A DNA stretch of 64,000 nucleotides from Oceanobacillus rekensis (GTDB taxonomy: Bacteria > Bacillota > Bacilli > Bacillales > Amphibacillaceae), in the NCBI RefSeq assembly GCF_002153375.1, contig NZ_MTBQ01000001.1, forward strand, positions 723,334 through 787,333, read 5' to 3'. Positions within the stretch are counted from its first letter, which is position 1. Each line of letters opens with the position of its first letter. The position numbers were made by a program, and so were the translations under genes. Shown here one piece after another: positions 35,137 through 44,653 of this stretch. Below the pieces are notes generated by a model. It was not told the origin of the DNA and ran no database searches. It saw only the letters and a list, made by a program, of their open reading frames with translations.

Positions 35137-35979
35137 TTATGCCTTTCCCTCTTGAACTTGCAAACTAATATCCAATGCGTTTACCGAATGCGTTAATGCT
35201 CCTAATGAAATATAGTGAACACCTGTATTTGCATAGGTTGCTAGATTTTCCAAGGTAATTCCCCCAGACGCTTCCGTAACAATTGTATTGGGGACTAATG
35301 CTGCGAACGCTTTTACTTCTTCGGGGCTGCGATTATCAAACATGATAACGTCTGCACCCGCCTTTACTGCTTCTATAACTTCTTCCACTTTTTCCGTTTC
35401 AACTTCAATTTTCACCATATGACCAATCGACTCTCGCACCTTTTCAACTGCTTTTGTTATGGATCCGCAATACGAGATGTGATTGTCCTTGATCATCACA
35501 CCGTCAAATAATCCATTGCGATGATTCTTCCCCCCACCAGTGATAACTGCATATTTATCTAGCATTCTTAGTCCTGGAGTTGTTTTTCTTGTATCACAAA
35601 TATGTATTTTAGAATCATTCAATTGTTCCACCGCTTGACTTGTCATCGTCGCAATTCCACTCATTCGCTGCATTAGATTTAAGATAACCCTTTCTCCCGT
35701 TAGTAAATATCGAACTGGTCCATACACTTCAGCGATAGTCTCATATGGGGCTACCTTATCTCCATCATTAAAATAAAGTTTAATCTCTATTCTTGGATCA
35801 AGTAAATGGTATGCTTCTTCTATAATTGCTAAACCGGATAATATCCCTGCCTCTTTAGCAATGAACACCCCTTCTCCTGTTTGACTTTCCGGAAAAATTG
35901 CCTCGCTAGTTATATCCTGATCACCGATGTCTTCAAGCAGAAAATACTCCAGTGCTTTGCGTAGTTTTAGTTTGTTCAT
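35137..35979 (-). CDS. nadC: Nicotinate-nucleotide pyrophosphorylase (carboxylating)
   Basis: 280 residues, full length for quinolinate phosphoribosyltransferase. Motifs include YLLTGERVILNLMQRMSGIAT, DTRKTTPGLR (about 130-139), GGGKNHRNGLFDGVMIKDNH (about 148-167) and IMFDNRSPEEV. It converts quinolinate and PRPP to nicotinate mononucleotide in de novo NAD synthesis. In B. subtilis nadC sits with nadB and nadA; here those are absent and two TRAP genes follow instead. It is divergent from niaR, whose product probably represses it when NAD precursor is plentiful. The ATG follows AAAGGAG. Confidence 0.93.
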   Translation of the reverse strand: MNKLKLRKALEYFLLEDIGDQDITSEAIFPESQTGEGVFIAKEAGILSGLAIIEEAYHLLDPRIEIKLYFNDGDKVAPYETIAEVYGPVRYLLTGERVILNLMQRMSGIATMTSQAVEQLNDSKIHICDTRKTTPGLRMLDKYAVITGGGKNHRNGLFDGVMIKDNHISYCGSITKAVEKVRESIGHMVKIEVETEKVEEVIEAVKAGADVIMFDNRSPEEVKAFAALVPNTIVTEASGGITLENLATYANTGVHYISLGALTHSVNALDISLQVQEGKA

Positions 35980-36090
35980 GTTTATTCTCCTTTTAGATAG
36001 TTCTAATTGTGAAATTTTTCACATGATAGATATTAGCATACGATTAGTTAATTTAATTATGCAGTAGGTATGTAGTTCATGATATCATTG

Positions 36091-36134
36091 TGACATCACC
36101 TGTCTTGTCATCTATATTTACATAAAATTAATAT
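36091..36134. promoter_or_regulatory. niaR promoter with putative NiaR operator
   Basis: TGACA (36091-36095) and TGTCA (36106-36110) form an inverted repeat around CACCTGTC. The right arm overlaps a -35 box TTGTCA (36105-36110), followed 18 bp later by TAATAT (36129-36134). Its place between nadC and niaR suits a shared operator. Confidence 0.45.
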
Positions 36135-36277
36135 ATTATCAAGTATTAATTTCGGGTGATGTATTTTCCAACGCAGAGCAAATACCTGCTATTATTGACG
36201 TATTAAGCATCGATGCTATGGTGCAGACAGAATGATTTACAGAGCTTCTAAAATCTACGGAAAAGGTGGTTCATCAT

Positions 36278-36808
36278 ATGAAAGCTGAGAAGAAAATGTC
36301 TTCCGCCAATAGACAGCAATTAATTATAACGAAACTGAAAGATGCAAAGGAACCCATTAGCGGCAGTGATTTCGCTAAGGAAACGAATGTCTCCAGGCAG
36401 GTGATTGTCCAGGACGTGTCCATTTTAAAAGCAAAAAATGAACCAATCATTGCAACAAGCCAGGGGTATGTTTATTTGAGAGATAATAAAGATGTTTTAG
36501 AACGAAGAGTAATTGCCTGTAAGCATAATGACGAACAAACACAGGAAGAACTTTATATTATTGTTGACCACGGTGTTACGGTAAAGGATGTTAAAGTAGA
36601 GCATGCCGTTTACGGTGATTTGACCGCATCCATTCGGGTGAGCAACCGAAGAGAAGTAGACCATTTCCTCGAAAAAATTAACACTTCCGGTGCCACCTAC
36701 CTATCATCTCTAACAGACGGTGTACACCTCCACACCCTGGAAGCCGACACCAAAGATAAAATCGAGGCAGCCTGCCAAGAATTAAAAAAAGCCGGCATCC
36801 TTATCTAG
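36278..36808 (+). CDS. niaR: NiaR (YrxA) niacin-responsive repressor
   Basis: 176 residues from ATG 36278; AAAGGTGG lies 8 nt upstream, so the frame's earlier GTG is rejected. N-terminal HTH_11 winged helix (about 10-60: EPISGSDFAKETNVSRQVIVQD), then the C-terminal 3H domain with the conserved His residues in ACKHND, VDHGV, KVEHAVYGD and GVHLHTLE, which hold a metal and nicotinic acid. NiaR represses NAD synthesis and niacin uptake genes when nicotinate is present. Here the divergent neighbour is nadC plus a TRAP transporter. Confidence 0.9.
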   Translation: MKAEKKMSSANRQQLIITKLKDAKEPISGSDFAKETNVSRQVIVQDVSILKAKNEPIIATSQGYVYLRDNKDVLERRVIACKHNDEQTQEELYIIVDHGVTVKDVKVEHAVYGDLTASIRVSNRREVDHFLEKINTSGATYLSSLTDGVHLHTLEADTKDKIEAACQELKKAGILI

Positions 36809-36820
36809 AAAGCTAACCCC

Positions 36821-36846
36821 GAAAACCGAACAGTGCCAGGCTGTTC
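36821..36846 (+). repeat. Damaged copy of the CCGAACAGTGCC hairpin
   Basis: GAAAACCGAACAGTGCCAGG is intact, but the second arm lacks two bases and its GGTTTT end, breaking off into unrelated sequence. It follows the niaR stop by 12 bp. Confidence 0.7.
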
Positions 36847-36930
36847 CAATTGAAACTATCTTTGTTTAGTGAAATAATATACGTATAATTCCAATTGGCT
36901 TGATGCGGTATATAAAATAGGAGGTTAACA

Positions 36931-38085
36931 ATGAAATTAATAGACTTAGGTACAGTGCAAGAAAGAGTAGATCTATTAACGAAAACAGTAGGCTCATTCG
37001 CTAGTCGTGCAAGGCAACACGATGAAGATGGCACATTTCCTTTTGAAAATTTCGAGGACTTAAAAGCAATTGGTTACCCAGCATTAACGGTACCGAAAGA
37101 ATATGGTGGTGCTGCAATTACACTATCTGAAATGCTCCAATTTCAAGAAATCATTGGGAAATCCGATGGGTCAACAGCCCTTTCGATTGGCTGGCATATG
37201 GGAATCATGAAACATCTTGGGGAAAATGAAACCTGGCAAAAAGAAACGTATGAAGCAATTGCTCGTGATGTTGTCCATACTGGGGCATTATTGAATAACG
37301 CCGCTTCTGAGCCCGCTACCGGGAGTCCGACTCGTGGTGGCAAACCGGAAACCTTTGCCAAGGAAACGAATGGTGGATGGGTGATTAACGGAAGAAAAAC
37401 ATTCACCACTCTCTCTCCAATTCTCGATTATTTTGTTGTAAGTGCATCCATTGACGGAACAGATCAAGTTGGAAATTTCCTTGTTAAACGTTCCCGGGAT
37501 GGTGTCAGAATCGATAAGACATGGGACTCCATTGCAATGAAGGGTACCGGCAGCCATGATCTTGTACTGGAAAATGTAAATGTAATGAAAGATGATCTTG
37601 TAGAACGCCTAACGCCTGGTAAAAAGAAGGCAGCTGGCTGGTTATTACATATCCCAGCATGTTATCTAGGAATTGCCGGTGCTGCTCAGGATCATGCGAT
37701 TCAGTTCGCTACCAGTTATTCTCCAAATAGTATTGAAGGTACGATTTCCGATTTACCGAATGTGAAACAAAAGCTCGGTGAGATGGAGCTTAGGATGATG
37801 GAGTCCCGGTATTTTCTTTATGGTGTTGCTAAGAAATGGGATGAAAGTGATACAGCTACAAGAGATATGATGGGACCAGAACTAGGCGCAGTTAAGTTAT
37901 CTGTCGTTAATAAAGCGATTGAAGTAATTGACTTAGCAATGCGAATCACTGGGGCCCGTAGTCTGTCAGCTAAAAATCCATTGCAGCGTTACTACCGTGA
38001 TGTACGCGCAGGTCTTCATAACCCACCGATGGATGACATGACAATCATGCAATTAGCCAGCCAATCAACCGCGGAACAGAAATAG
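36931..38085 (+). CDS. ydbM: Acyl-CoA dehydrogenase family protein (YdbM-like)
   Basis: 384 residues. Acyl-CoA dehydrogenase fold: N-terminal helical domain, middle beta domain with ASEPATGSPTRGGKPET (about 125-141) and VINGRKTFTT, and C-terminal helices with QRYYRDVRAGLHNPP (about 351-365). The last motif resembles flavin-dependent monooxygenases of the DszC/SfnC class as much as true acyl-CoA dehydrogenases, and the usual catalytic Glu position is not clear. The closest named relative is B. subtilis YdbM. ATG follows AGGAGGTTAACA. Its TAG stop is part of a module 1 repeat. Confidence 0.8.
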   Translation: MKLIDLGTVQERVDLLTKTVGSFASRARQHDEDGTFPFENFEDLKAIGYPALTVPKEYGGAAITLSEMLQFQEIIGKSDGSTALSIGWHMGIMKHLGENETWQKETYEAIARDVVHTGALLNNAASEPATGSPTRGGKPETFAKETNGGWVINGRKTFTTLSPILDYFVVSASIDGTDQVGNFLVKRSRDGVRIDKTWDSIAMKGTGSHDLVLENVNVMKDDLVERLTPGKKKAAGWLLHIPACYLGIAGAAQDHAIQFATSYSPNSIEGTISDLPNVKQKLGEMELRMMESRYFLYGVAKKWDESDTATRDMMGPELGAVKLSVVNKAIEVIDLAMRITGARSLSAKNPLQRYYRDVRAGLHNPPMDDMTIMQLASQSTAEQK

Positions 38086-38130
38086 GTGCCTGTCACTCCT
38101 CGGTTTTTGGAGGAATTTGTCGAATTATTA
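38083..38130 (+). repeat. Stop-codon repeat, module 1 copy at the ydbM stop
   Basis: The ydbM stop TAG begins TAGGTGCCTGTCACTCC, followed by TCGGTTTTTGGAGGAATTTG and TCGAATTATTA. No module 2 hairpin is joined to this copy; a different terminator follows at 38157. Confidence 0.75.
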
Positions 38131-38156
38131 TACATTGTTGTTATAGCTTATTATGC

Positions 38157-38205
38157 AAAAAACAGTTCCACGAAGGTTCTAATTATCTTCGTGGAACTGT
38201 TTTTC
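38157..38205. terminator. Strong hairpin terminator between convergent genes
   Basis: A 19-bp perfect stem AAAAACAGTTCCACGAAG / CTTCGTGGAACTGTTTTT with an 11-nt loop and T/A runs on both sides. Confidence 0.85.
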
Positions 38206-38306
38206 GTATTAAAATATTTTGTTTCATTCCAAGGAAATCCATGAATATAATTCGACATAATTTCTGGATGATGGTCACAACTGTTGCATCATTGTACCGT
38301 GATGGT

Positions 38307-39251
38307 TTAGTTCACAAGATTCTCCAATTCTTCACCGGCTGCAAACCTTTTAAGATTTTCAAATGCCCCTTCGCCCATACGATCAACTGCTTCATAGGTA
38401 GCTGCACCAATATGTGGTGTTGCGATGACATTTGGCAGAGTAGCCAATTCACTTTTCGTAGGTTCATCTGCAAACACATCCAGACCTGCAGCACTAATTT
38501 GGTTGTTTTTCAATGCCTCTGTCAATGCATCCTCATCAACTAATCCACCACGTGATATATTGATAAGAATTGCGGTCTGCTTCATGATACCTAATGTTTT
38601 CTCATTGATCATTTTGCGAGTCTTTTCATTTAAATTCGTACAGATGACAATCACATCTGAAGTGGATAGAAGCTCATCAAATTCTACAAAATTAACATTT
38701 AGTTTTTCAGCGGCTTTATAGTCTTTATGATTACCATAGGCGTTTATCTCCATATTAAATCCCGATGCGCGTTTTGCAATGGCTTTACCGATATTACCAA
38801 AACCAATGATTCCGATACGTTTCTGAAAAATTTCAAAGCCCATCGTATTTTCCCAATGGCCTGCTTTCATTTCTTGATTTTTTTGTGTAATATGTCTTGC
38901 AGCAGCAATCATTAAACCAAAAGTATGGTCTGCTACGGCTTCAGTATTCTGGCCTGGAATATTTGTGACTGGTATTCCTTTTTCACGTGCATAAAGGTAA
39001 TCGATATTATCGTAGCCGGAGCCAAATTTCATGATGTATTTTAGATTTGGTGCTGCATCAATGATCTCCTTATCGATTTTAACTACAGCAACAACAATGA
39101 CATCCACATCTGCAACTTCCTTTTTCAATACCTCTTTATCGATCCCCTGATCTGTAAGGATTATCTTTACCTCGCCCAACGCTCTTATTTCATCCAAAAA
39201 TTTTGGATCTGCTTCAATAAATGGATCACGCAGCATAAATAACATTCTCAT
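38307..39251 (-). CDS. D-isomer-specific 2-hydroxyacid dehydrogenase
   Basis: 314 residues. NAD-binding motif GIIGFGNIGKAIAKRA (about 148-163), catalytic Arg in INISRGGLVDEDAL (about 231-244), Glu in the FADEP segment and catalytic His in ATPHIGAATYEA (about 280-291). The family covers phosphoglycerate, glyoxylate and D-lactate dehydrogenases. It lacks the ACT domain of SerA, so a catabolic or glyoxylate/hydroxypyruvate reductase role is more likely. ATG 39251 follows AGGGAATACAT. Substrate not assigned. Confidence 0.87.
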   Translation of the reverse strand: MRMLFMLRDPFIEADPKFLDEIRALGEVKIILTDQGIDKEVLKKEVADVDVIVVAVVKIDKEIIDAAPNLKYIMKFGSGYDNIDYLYAREKGIPVTNIPGQNTEAVADHTFGLMIAAARHITQKNQEMKAGHWENTMGFEIFQKRIGIIGFGNIGKAIAKRASGFNMEINAYGNHKDYKAAEKLNVNFVEFDELLSTSDVIVICTNLNEKTRKMINEKTLGIMKQTAILINISRGGLVDEDALTEALKNNQISAAGLDVFADEPTKSELATLPNVIATPHIGAATYEAVDRMGEGAFENLKRFAAGEELENLVN

Positions 39252-39323
39252 ATGTATTCCCTGTTCCTTCCTGCAACTTTTAATATTAATTTATGAAGTA
39301 TAGTCTATAGTGTACAGTAAAAT

Positions 39324-39398
39324 AAAAAAACCGAACAGTGCCAGGCACTGTTCGGTTTTCGACATATTATGACAATTTTTAAGGAGTGACAACACCTA
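39324..39398 (-). repeat. Composite stop-codon repeat after rocD
   Basis: Read on the minus strand, the rocD stop TAG runs into TAGGTGTTGTCACTCC (module 1), then ATATGTCGAAAACCGAACAG and the module 2 hairpin with its T-run. This is the full arrangement and probably the rocD terminator. Confidence 0.85.
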
Positions 39399-40595
39399 TT
39401 TTGAAAGTACTTTTATGATTTTTTCAATTGCCCAGTCAAGTTCTGCTTGTTTGATGACAAGTGGTGGTGCAAGACGAATTGTAAATTCATGCGTTTCTTT
39501 ACATAATACCCCTTCACCCTTCAGTTGTTCACAATAGGAACGGACGGCTTTGTCGAACTCCAATCCAATAAATAAGCCACGGGCACGAACTTCTTTTAGT
39601 TCCGGGTTATTAATGGTACGTAATGCATTTGCAAAGTATTCACCTAATTTAAGTGATTTTTCTACTAAGTTTTCTTCATCGATGACATCAATTGCTGCCA
39701 AGGATACGGCACAGGCTAATGGATTCCCCCCGAATGTTGAACCATGTGAACCAGGTGTGAAGACATCCATAATGTCTGTATTGGCTGCAATTGCAGATAC
39801 CGGAAAGACTCCACCACCTAAGGCTTTGCCCATCACATAAATATCTGGAACAACATCTTCCCACTCACAGGCAAACATTTTTCCAGTACGTGCAAAACCA
39901 GTTTGGACCTCATCCGCAATGAATAGTACGTTTTGTTCGGAACAAATTTTACGAACTGCTTTTAGATAGCCATCTGGTGGAATGATGATACCCGCTTCCC
40001 CTTGAATTGGCTCCAAAATAACAGCTGCAGTGTTTGGTGTAATAGCACTAAGCAATGCGTCCACATTTCCGAATTCTACCTTTTTGATTCCTGGCACGAA
40101 CGGTCCGTAATTTTTGGCCGCATCTGGATCATCCGATAAAGAAACCGAATTGATGGAACGACCGTGGAAATTTCCATTTGCAGCAATGATTTCTGCCTTA
40201 TTATCTGCAACACCCTTCACTTCATATGCGAAGCGCCGTGCAGCTTTGATTGCCGTTTCTACCGCTTCTACTCCTGTGTTCATTGGCAGTACTTTTTCTT
40301 TTCCCGTTAATTTAGCAACACGTTTTGTCCATGGTCCTAATAATTCATTGTGGAATGCGCGAGAAGTAAGTGTTACTTTATCAGCTTGATTTTTCAATGC
40401 TTTGATTATTTTCGGATGGCGGTGACCTTGATTTAAAGCGGAATAGGCACTTAGCATATCGATATATTGATTACCTTCTGGATCTTTAACCCATACGCCT
40501 TCAGCTTCAGAAATGACAATTGGTAGTGGATGGTAGTTATGTGCTCCGTAGTGGTCTGTTTGTTCGATGATTTCAGAGGACTCTGTTGGTGTCAT
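39396..40595 (-). CDS. rocD: Ornithine aminotransferase
   Basis: 399 residues from ATG 40595, after AGGAGGGGAATTTA; an upstream extension of the frame lacks a ribosome site. Class III PLP enzyme with the RocD-typical opening [48 protein letters not shown] and PLP Lys in [15 protein letters not shown]. It converts ornithine and 2-oxoglutarate to glutamate semialdehyde in arginine breakdown. No other roc genes are adjacent. A 14-bp palindrome ACTTTGGCCAAAGT lies 23 bp upstream of the start. Confidence 0.92.
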   Translation of the reverse strand: MTPTESSEIIEQTDHYGAHNYHPLPIVISEAEGVWVKDPEGNQYIDMLSAYSALNQGHRHPKIIKALKNQADKVTLTSRAFHNELLGPWTKRVAKLTGKEKVLPMNTGVEAVETAIKAARRFAYEVKGVADNKAEIIAANGNFHGRSINSVSLSDDPDAAKNYGPFVPGIKKVEFGNVDALLSAITPNTAAVILEPIQGEAGIIIPPDGYLKAVRKICSEQNVLFIADEVQTGFARTGKMFACEWEDVVPDIYVMGKALGGGVFPVSAIAANTDIMDVFTPGSHGSTFGGNPLACAVSLAAIDVIDEENLVEKSLKLGEYFANALRTINNPELKEVRARGLFIGLEFDKAVRSYCEQLKGEGVLCKETHEFTIRLAPPLVIKQAELDWAIEKIIKVLSK

Positions 40596-40617
40596 TAAAT
40601 TCCCCTCCTTTAAAATT

Positions 40618-40631
40618 ACTTTGGCCAAAGT
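40618..40631. promoter_or_regulatory. 14-bp palindrome upstream of rocD
   Basis: ACTTTGGCCAAAGT is a perfect palindrome in the leader or promoter of rocD. It could be an operator, but no regulator is implied by its sequence. Confidence 0.3.
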
Positions 40632-40754
40632 TAAAGTAGCAGTTATCAAAGGAATTAATTAACAACATCCCTTACGTCAAGTTTAATAGAAGATTGGTAA
40701 AAGAGCAAAACTGTTTTTAATCCCTTCTGACAATTCAAAATAATAAGCTACTCT

Positions 40755-41309
40755 CTATTCTTCCAATATATGTTTCAATGCAGCTTTATACACCTCGAAA
40801 TCAGACTTAGTATACAGCGTGATAACGACATCACCGAATTCATTCTTCTTTAAAAAATTAACAATCGTTTGCAGAGCGATTTCTGATGCCTGATCAATTG
40901 GATAAGCGTAAACTCCAGTAGATATGGAAGGGAAAGAAATGCTATTTATCTTGCTGACCATCGCAAGTAATAGTGAATTCCTGTAGCAGTTAGCAAGTAG
41001 TTCTTCTTCGGTATTTGGATTTTCCTGCCAAACTGGACCTACCGTATGAATAACATATTTTGCTGGAAGATTATAGCCACCTGTAATGATCACCTCACCA
41101 GTCGGTAGCTCCTCACCTTTTAATTCAGCGTCACGAACCTTTTTGCATTCATCAACAAGTTCTTCTCCAGCAGCATGGTGAATGGCACCATCTACCCCAC
41201 CTCCTCCTAGAAGTGTCCCATTTGCCGCATTTACAATTGCCTCTGTCTCCTGTTTCGTAATATTTCCAACCATTAGTTTAAGTTTATTTCCATTTATATT
41301 TACTTTCAT
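40755..41309 (-). CDS. Macrodomain protein (ADP-ribose hydrolase, YmdB type)
   Basis: 184 residues, a single macrodomain. Ligand-binding motifs are VNAANGTLLGGGGVDGAIHH (about 26-45) and SISTGVYAYP (about 125-134), the second binding the diphosphate. Family members hydrolyse O-acetyl-ADP-ribose or remove ADP-ribose from proteins. ATG 41309 follows GAGGAGGTTAAGT. It stands as a single gene with no NAD-metabolism partner directly beside it. Confidence 0.9.
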   Translation of the reverse strand: MKVNINGNKLKLMVGNITKQETEAIVNAANGTLLGGGGVDGAIHHAAGEELVDECKKVRDAELKGEELPTGEVIITGGYNLPAKYVIHTVGPVWQENPNTEEELLANCYRNSLLLAMVSKINSISFPSISTGVYAYPIDQASEIALQTIVNFLKKNEFGDVVITLYTKSDFEVYKAALKHILEE

Positions 41310-41376
41310 TACTTAACCTCCTCTAATTAATCACGAAACCTTCATTTAATTCTTATATCCCTAAATCAACGAAAAT

Positions 41377-41446
41377 AAACCGAACAGTGCTTAGCACTGT
41401 TCGGTTTTCGACATATTTTGCAATTTTGAGGAGCATCAAGCACCTA
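41377..41446 (-). repeat. Composite stop-codon repeat after the SNF2 gene
   Basis: On the minus strand the TAG stop of the SNF2 gene begins TAGGTGCTTGATGCTCC, then ATATGTCG and AAAACCGAACAGTGC with its hairpin partner. It has the same order as after rocD. Confidence 0.85.
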
Positions 41447-44400
41447 GATGTTCAATATTTCCTTAATATCTTCTTCTGTAACAGTTGTTGGTGCTTTTTC
41501 ATCGGGGTCGATAATTTCCTCAATGAGTTCGCGTTTCTTCTCCTGCAGTTCGTTCATTTTGTCCTCAATCGTCCCTTTAGCCAGAAGTTTGATGACTTGA
41601 ACGGTGTTTTTCTGTCCGATTCGGTGAGCACGGTCTGCTGCTTGTTCTTCAACAGCTGGATTCCACCATAGGTCATATAAAATTACAGTGTCTGCTCCGG
41701 TCAGATTAAGCCCTGTTCCCCCTGCTTTTAGGGAAATGAGGAAAATATCGCGTTCCCCTTCATTAAATTGATTACAAAGTTCAACCCGATTAGCTGACGG
41801 TGTTTTTCCGTCCAAATAAAAATAAGACCTTCCTTCACTAGTCAATTCCCTGCCAATAATTTCAAGCATCTTCGTAAATTGTGAGAATATCAAAACGCGT
41901 CGACCTGACAATCTTGCCTCCTGTAAAATCCGGAGTAGCCGCTGAAATTTTGCTGAACTTCCTTCATAGCCATCTATAAACAATGCTGGATGACAGCAAA
42001 TTTGCCGTAACCTCGTTAATCCTGCTAATATTTTTATACGATTTTTGCGAAGCGTATCCTTATTCAAATGCTTTAATGTGTCTTCTCGCAACTTTGCCAA
42101 ATAGGCAGCATACAAAGTTTTTTGCTCTGATAAAAGTTCCACAGATTCCATAGACTCGATTTTTTCAGGAAGCTCTTCCAATACATCCTCTTTCACACGT
42201 CGCATCATAAATGGTCGGATTCTTCGCGAAATCTTCTTCCTCGTTAATTCACTATAATCCTTCAAACTACCAAATAATTCTGGGAAAACAATATGAAAAA
42301 TTGACCAGAGTTCTTCCAGTGAATTTTCTACTGGTGTACCTGTCAGTGCAAAACGATGATCCGCTTCTACCTTTTTTACTGTACGTGCCGTTTGTGTCGT
42401 CGGATTTTTAAAAACTTGAGCCTCATCGAAAAATACGGTATGAAATTGTTGCTTTTCAAACCAACCGATATCACTGCGCAATAATGGATAGGAAGTAATC
42501 AATACATCTATATCCATTAGTTCACGTTGCAGTTTCTTCCGTGATGCAATGTCACCATCTAGCACGATTGCCTGGACAAAAGGTGCAAATTTCATTAATT
42601 CATGCAGCCAGTTATACGTTACAGATGATGGGCAAATAATCAGCACGGGAAGCTTTTTTGCACGAATCGGAGCTAGCTCGGATACGATATATGTGATGCT
42701 CTGCAATGTTTTTCCCAGCCCCATATCATCAGCCAGAATTCCACCAAACCCATAGCTCGCCAGTGTTTTCATCCACCGATACCCTTGTTTCTGATAATCC
42801 CTTAAAATGGAATCCAGCTCAGCAGGTACCTGAAACGACTTGCTTTCCGGATCGCGGATTTCCCCGAGAAACTTCTTAAAGGAATCCTCCACTGAAAAGG
42901 TCTCCCCATCGTTCACCACATCCATCAGCTGCAATCCTTTTGCAATTGGCAAATTTAACCCCTGCTCCAAATCGTCATCTTGTAAAGGAACAGCATGAAG
43001 GAATCGCTGGATTTCTTCTATCTCCCTTGTCTCCAATGACATTAATGAACCACTCTGCAATCGATAATATTTCCGTTTTTCCTCAATTGCCTCAAGGACA
43101 GCACGAATTTCCTTTTCTGGAAAACCTTCCATTTCAAATTTAAACTCCAGCCAGTTGGTCCGTTCCCGTTTATGCTTCACCCTAATTTTTGGACGTGGAG
43201 GGATTTTTAAGATTCTATTCCGCACTGCTGTTGTCGCATATATTTGAACAAGTTTTTGCAGCTTGGGAAGCATATGGTATAAAAATTGATACTCCAATTC
43301 CTCATTTTGGAAAAAGTACCCCCCCTCCGTCTTGGCAAAGGAGCTATCCTCCATTAGTTTCAAAATCTCACTTTCCTTCTCCATATTCCGAACAATCATC
43401 TTACCCGCATGAGATTCCTTATCCTCCAATGGATTGATTACACTATTTTCATATTGAAACTCAAGTCCGGCGAGTAGTCGATTTTTCACTCGATCAAGAT
43501 AAAGCTTGGCAATGAGTGGTGTTTGTTCAAATTGCTTGATCAATTCACTGGATAATTGAACATTCCCCATTTTCCGTAATCCTGGTACTACCTTTTCCAT
43601 GAAAAATCCTATCTGTTCTGCTGGAATCGGAATTCGGTTTGTACCAGATGTTTCAAGCATTTGCTTTAATTCAAAAAGACGCTGATTTTCTTCATTTTTT
43701 AGTACCATTAATTTCCCATCATTAAGTGCTGTCCGATATGCATACAACAGTACAATAGAGTCCATTCCTTGGATTTCCAGCTGATATCCTTTTTGTTCTG
43801 CTTTTGAGAAATAAAATCGTAATGGAAGTGCTTCATCTACCAATTGAAGACTATCATATGTATTTCCGTCATACTCAAGCTTTGCGAATGGCGCATGAGT
43901 CAATAACGGCTCAAGCCGCTCCCATGAGGATGGTGGAACTAGCAATAGTTGTGCATGCTTCTTGAAATTCTGACTCTTTAGTGTTTCATCAAAATAAACT
44001 TTTTCATCCTTGATTACTTGAATAAGCTGCTTCATGACCGCATCTGTTTCATGTTGAAAACAATGAAGTTTTGGATCATAGGTAAATGATATGGAAAGTT
44101 TGCATTCTGTTCCATTTTGTACCTTTTGTAAAAACTCCCGGACGTGCAATACTTTCGTTCGTCCTATTTTTAATTCAATGCCTAACATATCATTTCCTTC
44201 ACCTACACGAATTGGTTTACATAAAATTTCCGTGTCTAGAACAATCCGTTCCTCGAAATGGTGCTGATGTCCACTAGACTTGATGGGCTTTTCCTGAAAA
44301 AGATTCATTAATCCCTGTGCCAGTTTATCTGATGGCATTGATTCAGAAGCGTTAATCGCTGTCCTTCCTTGCCGCTTACTGTTATATAATGCAAGCAAAA

Positions 44401-44653
44401 CTGCAGCCACATGCTGACAGTCCTTAGTGAAAGATGCTAACGTTGGACAACTGCAACTCGTATGGAAGCTACCACTAGATTTCTTTTCAATGGTGACATG
44501 AAAATCTTCTAACGCAGAAACCGTCGCCTCGATGTATTCCGAACTGTAATTTTTAAAGGTTACCTTATCACTACGGTAAAAAGCCTCCCCTCTTTTTAAG
44601 GATACCGCCCCACATCTGTCCGTGATGATTTGCTGATTTAGTTTGATATTCAA
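41444..44653 (-). CDS. SNF2-family ATPase with SWIM zinc finger
   Basis: 1069 residues. An N-terminal SWIM zinc-binding motif (CSCPTLASFTKDCQH, about 66-80) is followed by a bacterial SNF2-associated domain (about 120-590), the SNF2 ATPase core with Walker A DDMGLGKTLQS (about 645-655), DEAQ (motif II), TGTPVENS (motif III), and the helicase C-terminal lobe ending DRAHRIGQKNTVQVIKL. DEAQ in place of DEAH is normal for this bacterial group. It should remodel protein-DNA complexes in the cytoplasm. TTG 44653 follows AAAGGAGG, which lies inside the palindrome GGAGGTCCTCC. Confidence 0.9.
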   Translation of the reverse strand: MNIKLNQQIITDRCGAVSLKRGEAFYRSDKVTFKNYSSEYIEATVSALEDFHVTIEKKSSGSFHTSCSCPTLASFTKDCQHVAAVLLALYNSKRQGRTAINASESMPSDKLAQGLMNLFQEKPIKSSGHQHHFEERIVLDTEILCKPIRVGEGNDMLGIELKIGRTKVLHVREFLQKVQNGTECKLSISFTYDPKLHCFQHETDAVMKQLIQVIKDEKVYFDETLKSQNFKKHAQLLLVPPSSWERLEPLLTHAPFAKLEYDGNTYDSLQLVDEALPLRFYFSKAEQKGYQLEIQGMDSIVLLYAYRTALNDGKLMVLKNEENQRLFELKQMLETSGTNRIPIPAEQIGFFMEKVVPGLRKMGNVQLSSELIKQFEQTPLIAKLYLDRVKNRLLAGLEFQYENSVINPLEDKESHAGKMIVRNMEKESEILKLMEDSSFAKTEGGYFFQNEELEYQFLYHMLPKLQKLVQIYATTAVRNRILKIPPRPKIRVKHKRERTNWLEFKFEMEGFPEKEIRAVLEAIEEKRKYYRLQSGSLMSLETREIEEIQRFLHAVPLQDDDLEQGLNLPIAKGLQLMDVVNDGETFSVEDSFKKFLGEIRDPESKSFQVPAELDSILRDYQKQGYRWMKTLASYGFGGILADDMGLGKTLQSITYIVSELAPIRAKKLPVLIICPSSVTYNWLHELMKFAPFVQAIVLDGDIASRKKLQRELMDIDVLITSYPLLRSDIGWFEKQQFHTVFFDEAQVFKNPTTQTARTVKKVEADHRFALTGTPVENSLEELWSIFHIVFPELFGSLKDYSELTRKKISRRIRPFMMRRVKEDVLEELPEKIESMESVELLSEQKTLYAAYLAKLREDTLKHLNKDTLRKNRIKILAGLTRLRQICCHPALFIDGYEGSSAKFQRLLRILQEARLSGRRVLIFSQFTKMLEIIGRELTSEGRSYFYLDGKTPSANRVELCNQFNEGERDIFLISLKAGGTGLNLTGADTVILYDLWWNPAVEEQAADRAHRIGQKNTVQVIKLLAKGTIEDKMNELQEKKRELIEEIIDPDEKAPTTVTEEDIKEILNI

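Noticed and set aside
20007..41407. Recurring CCGAACAGTGCC hairpins as a possible CRISPR array
   Set aside because: Copies are kilobases apart, each next to a stop codon, with no spacers and no cas genes.
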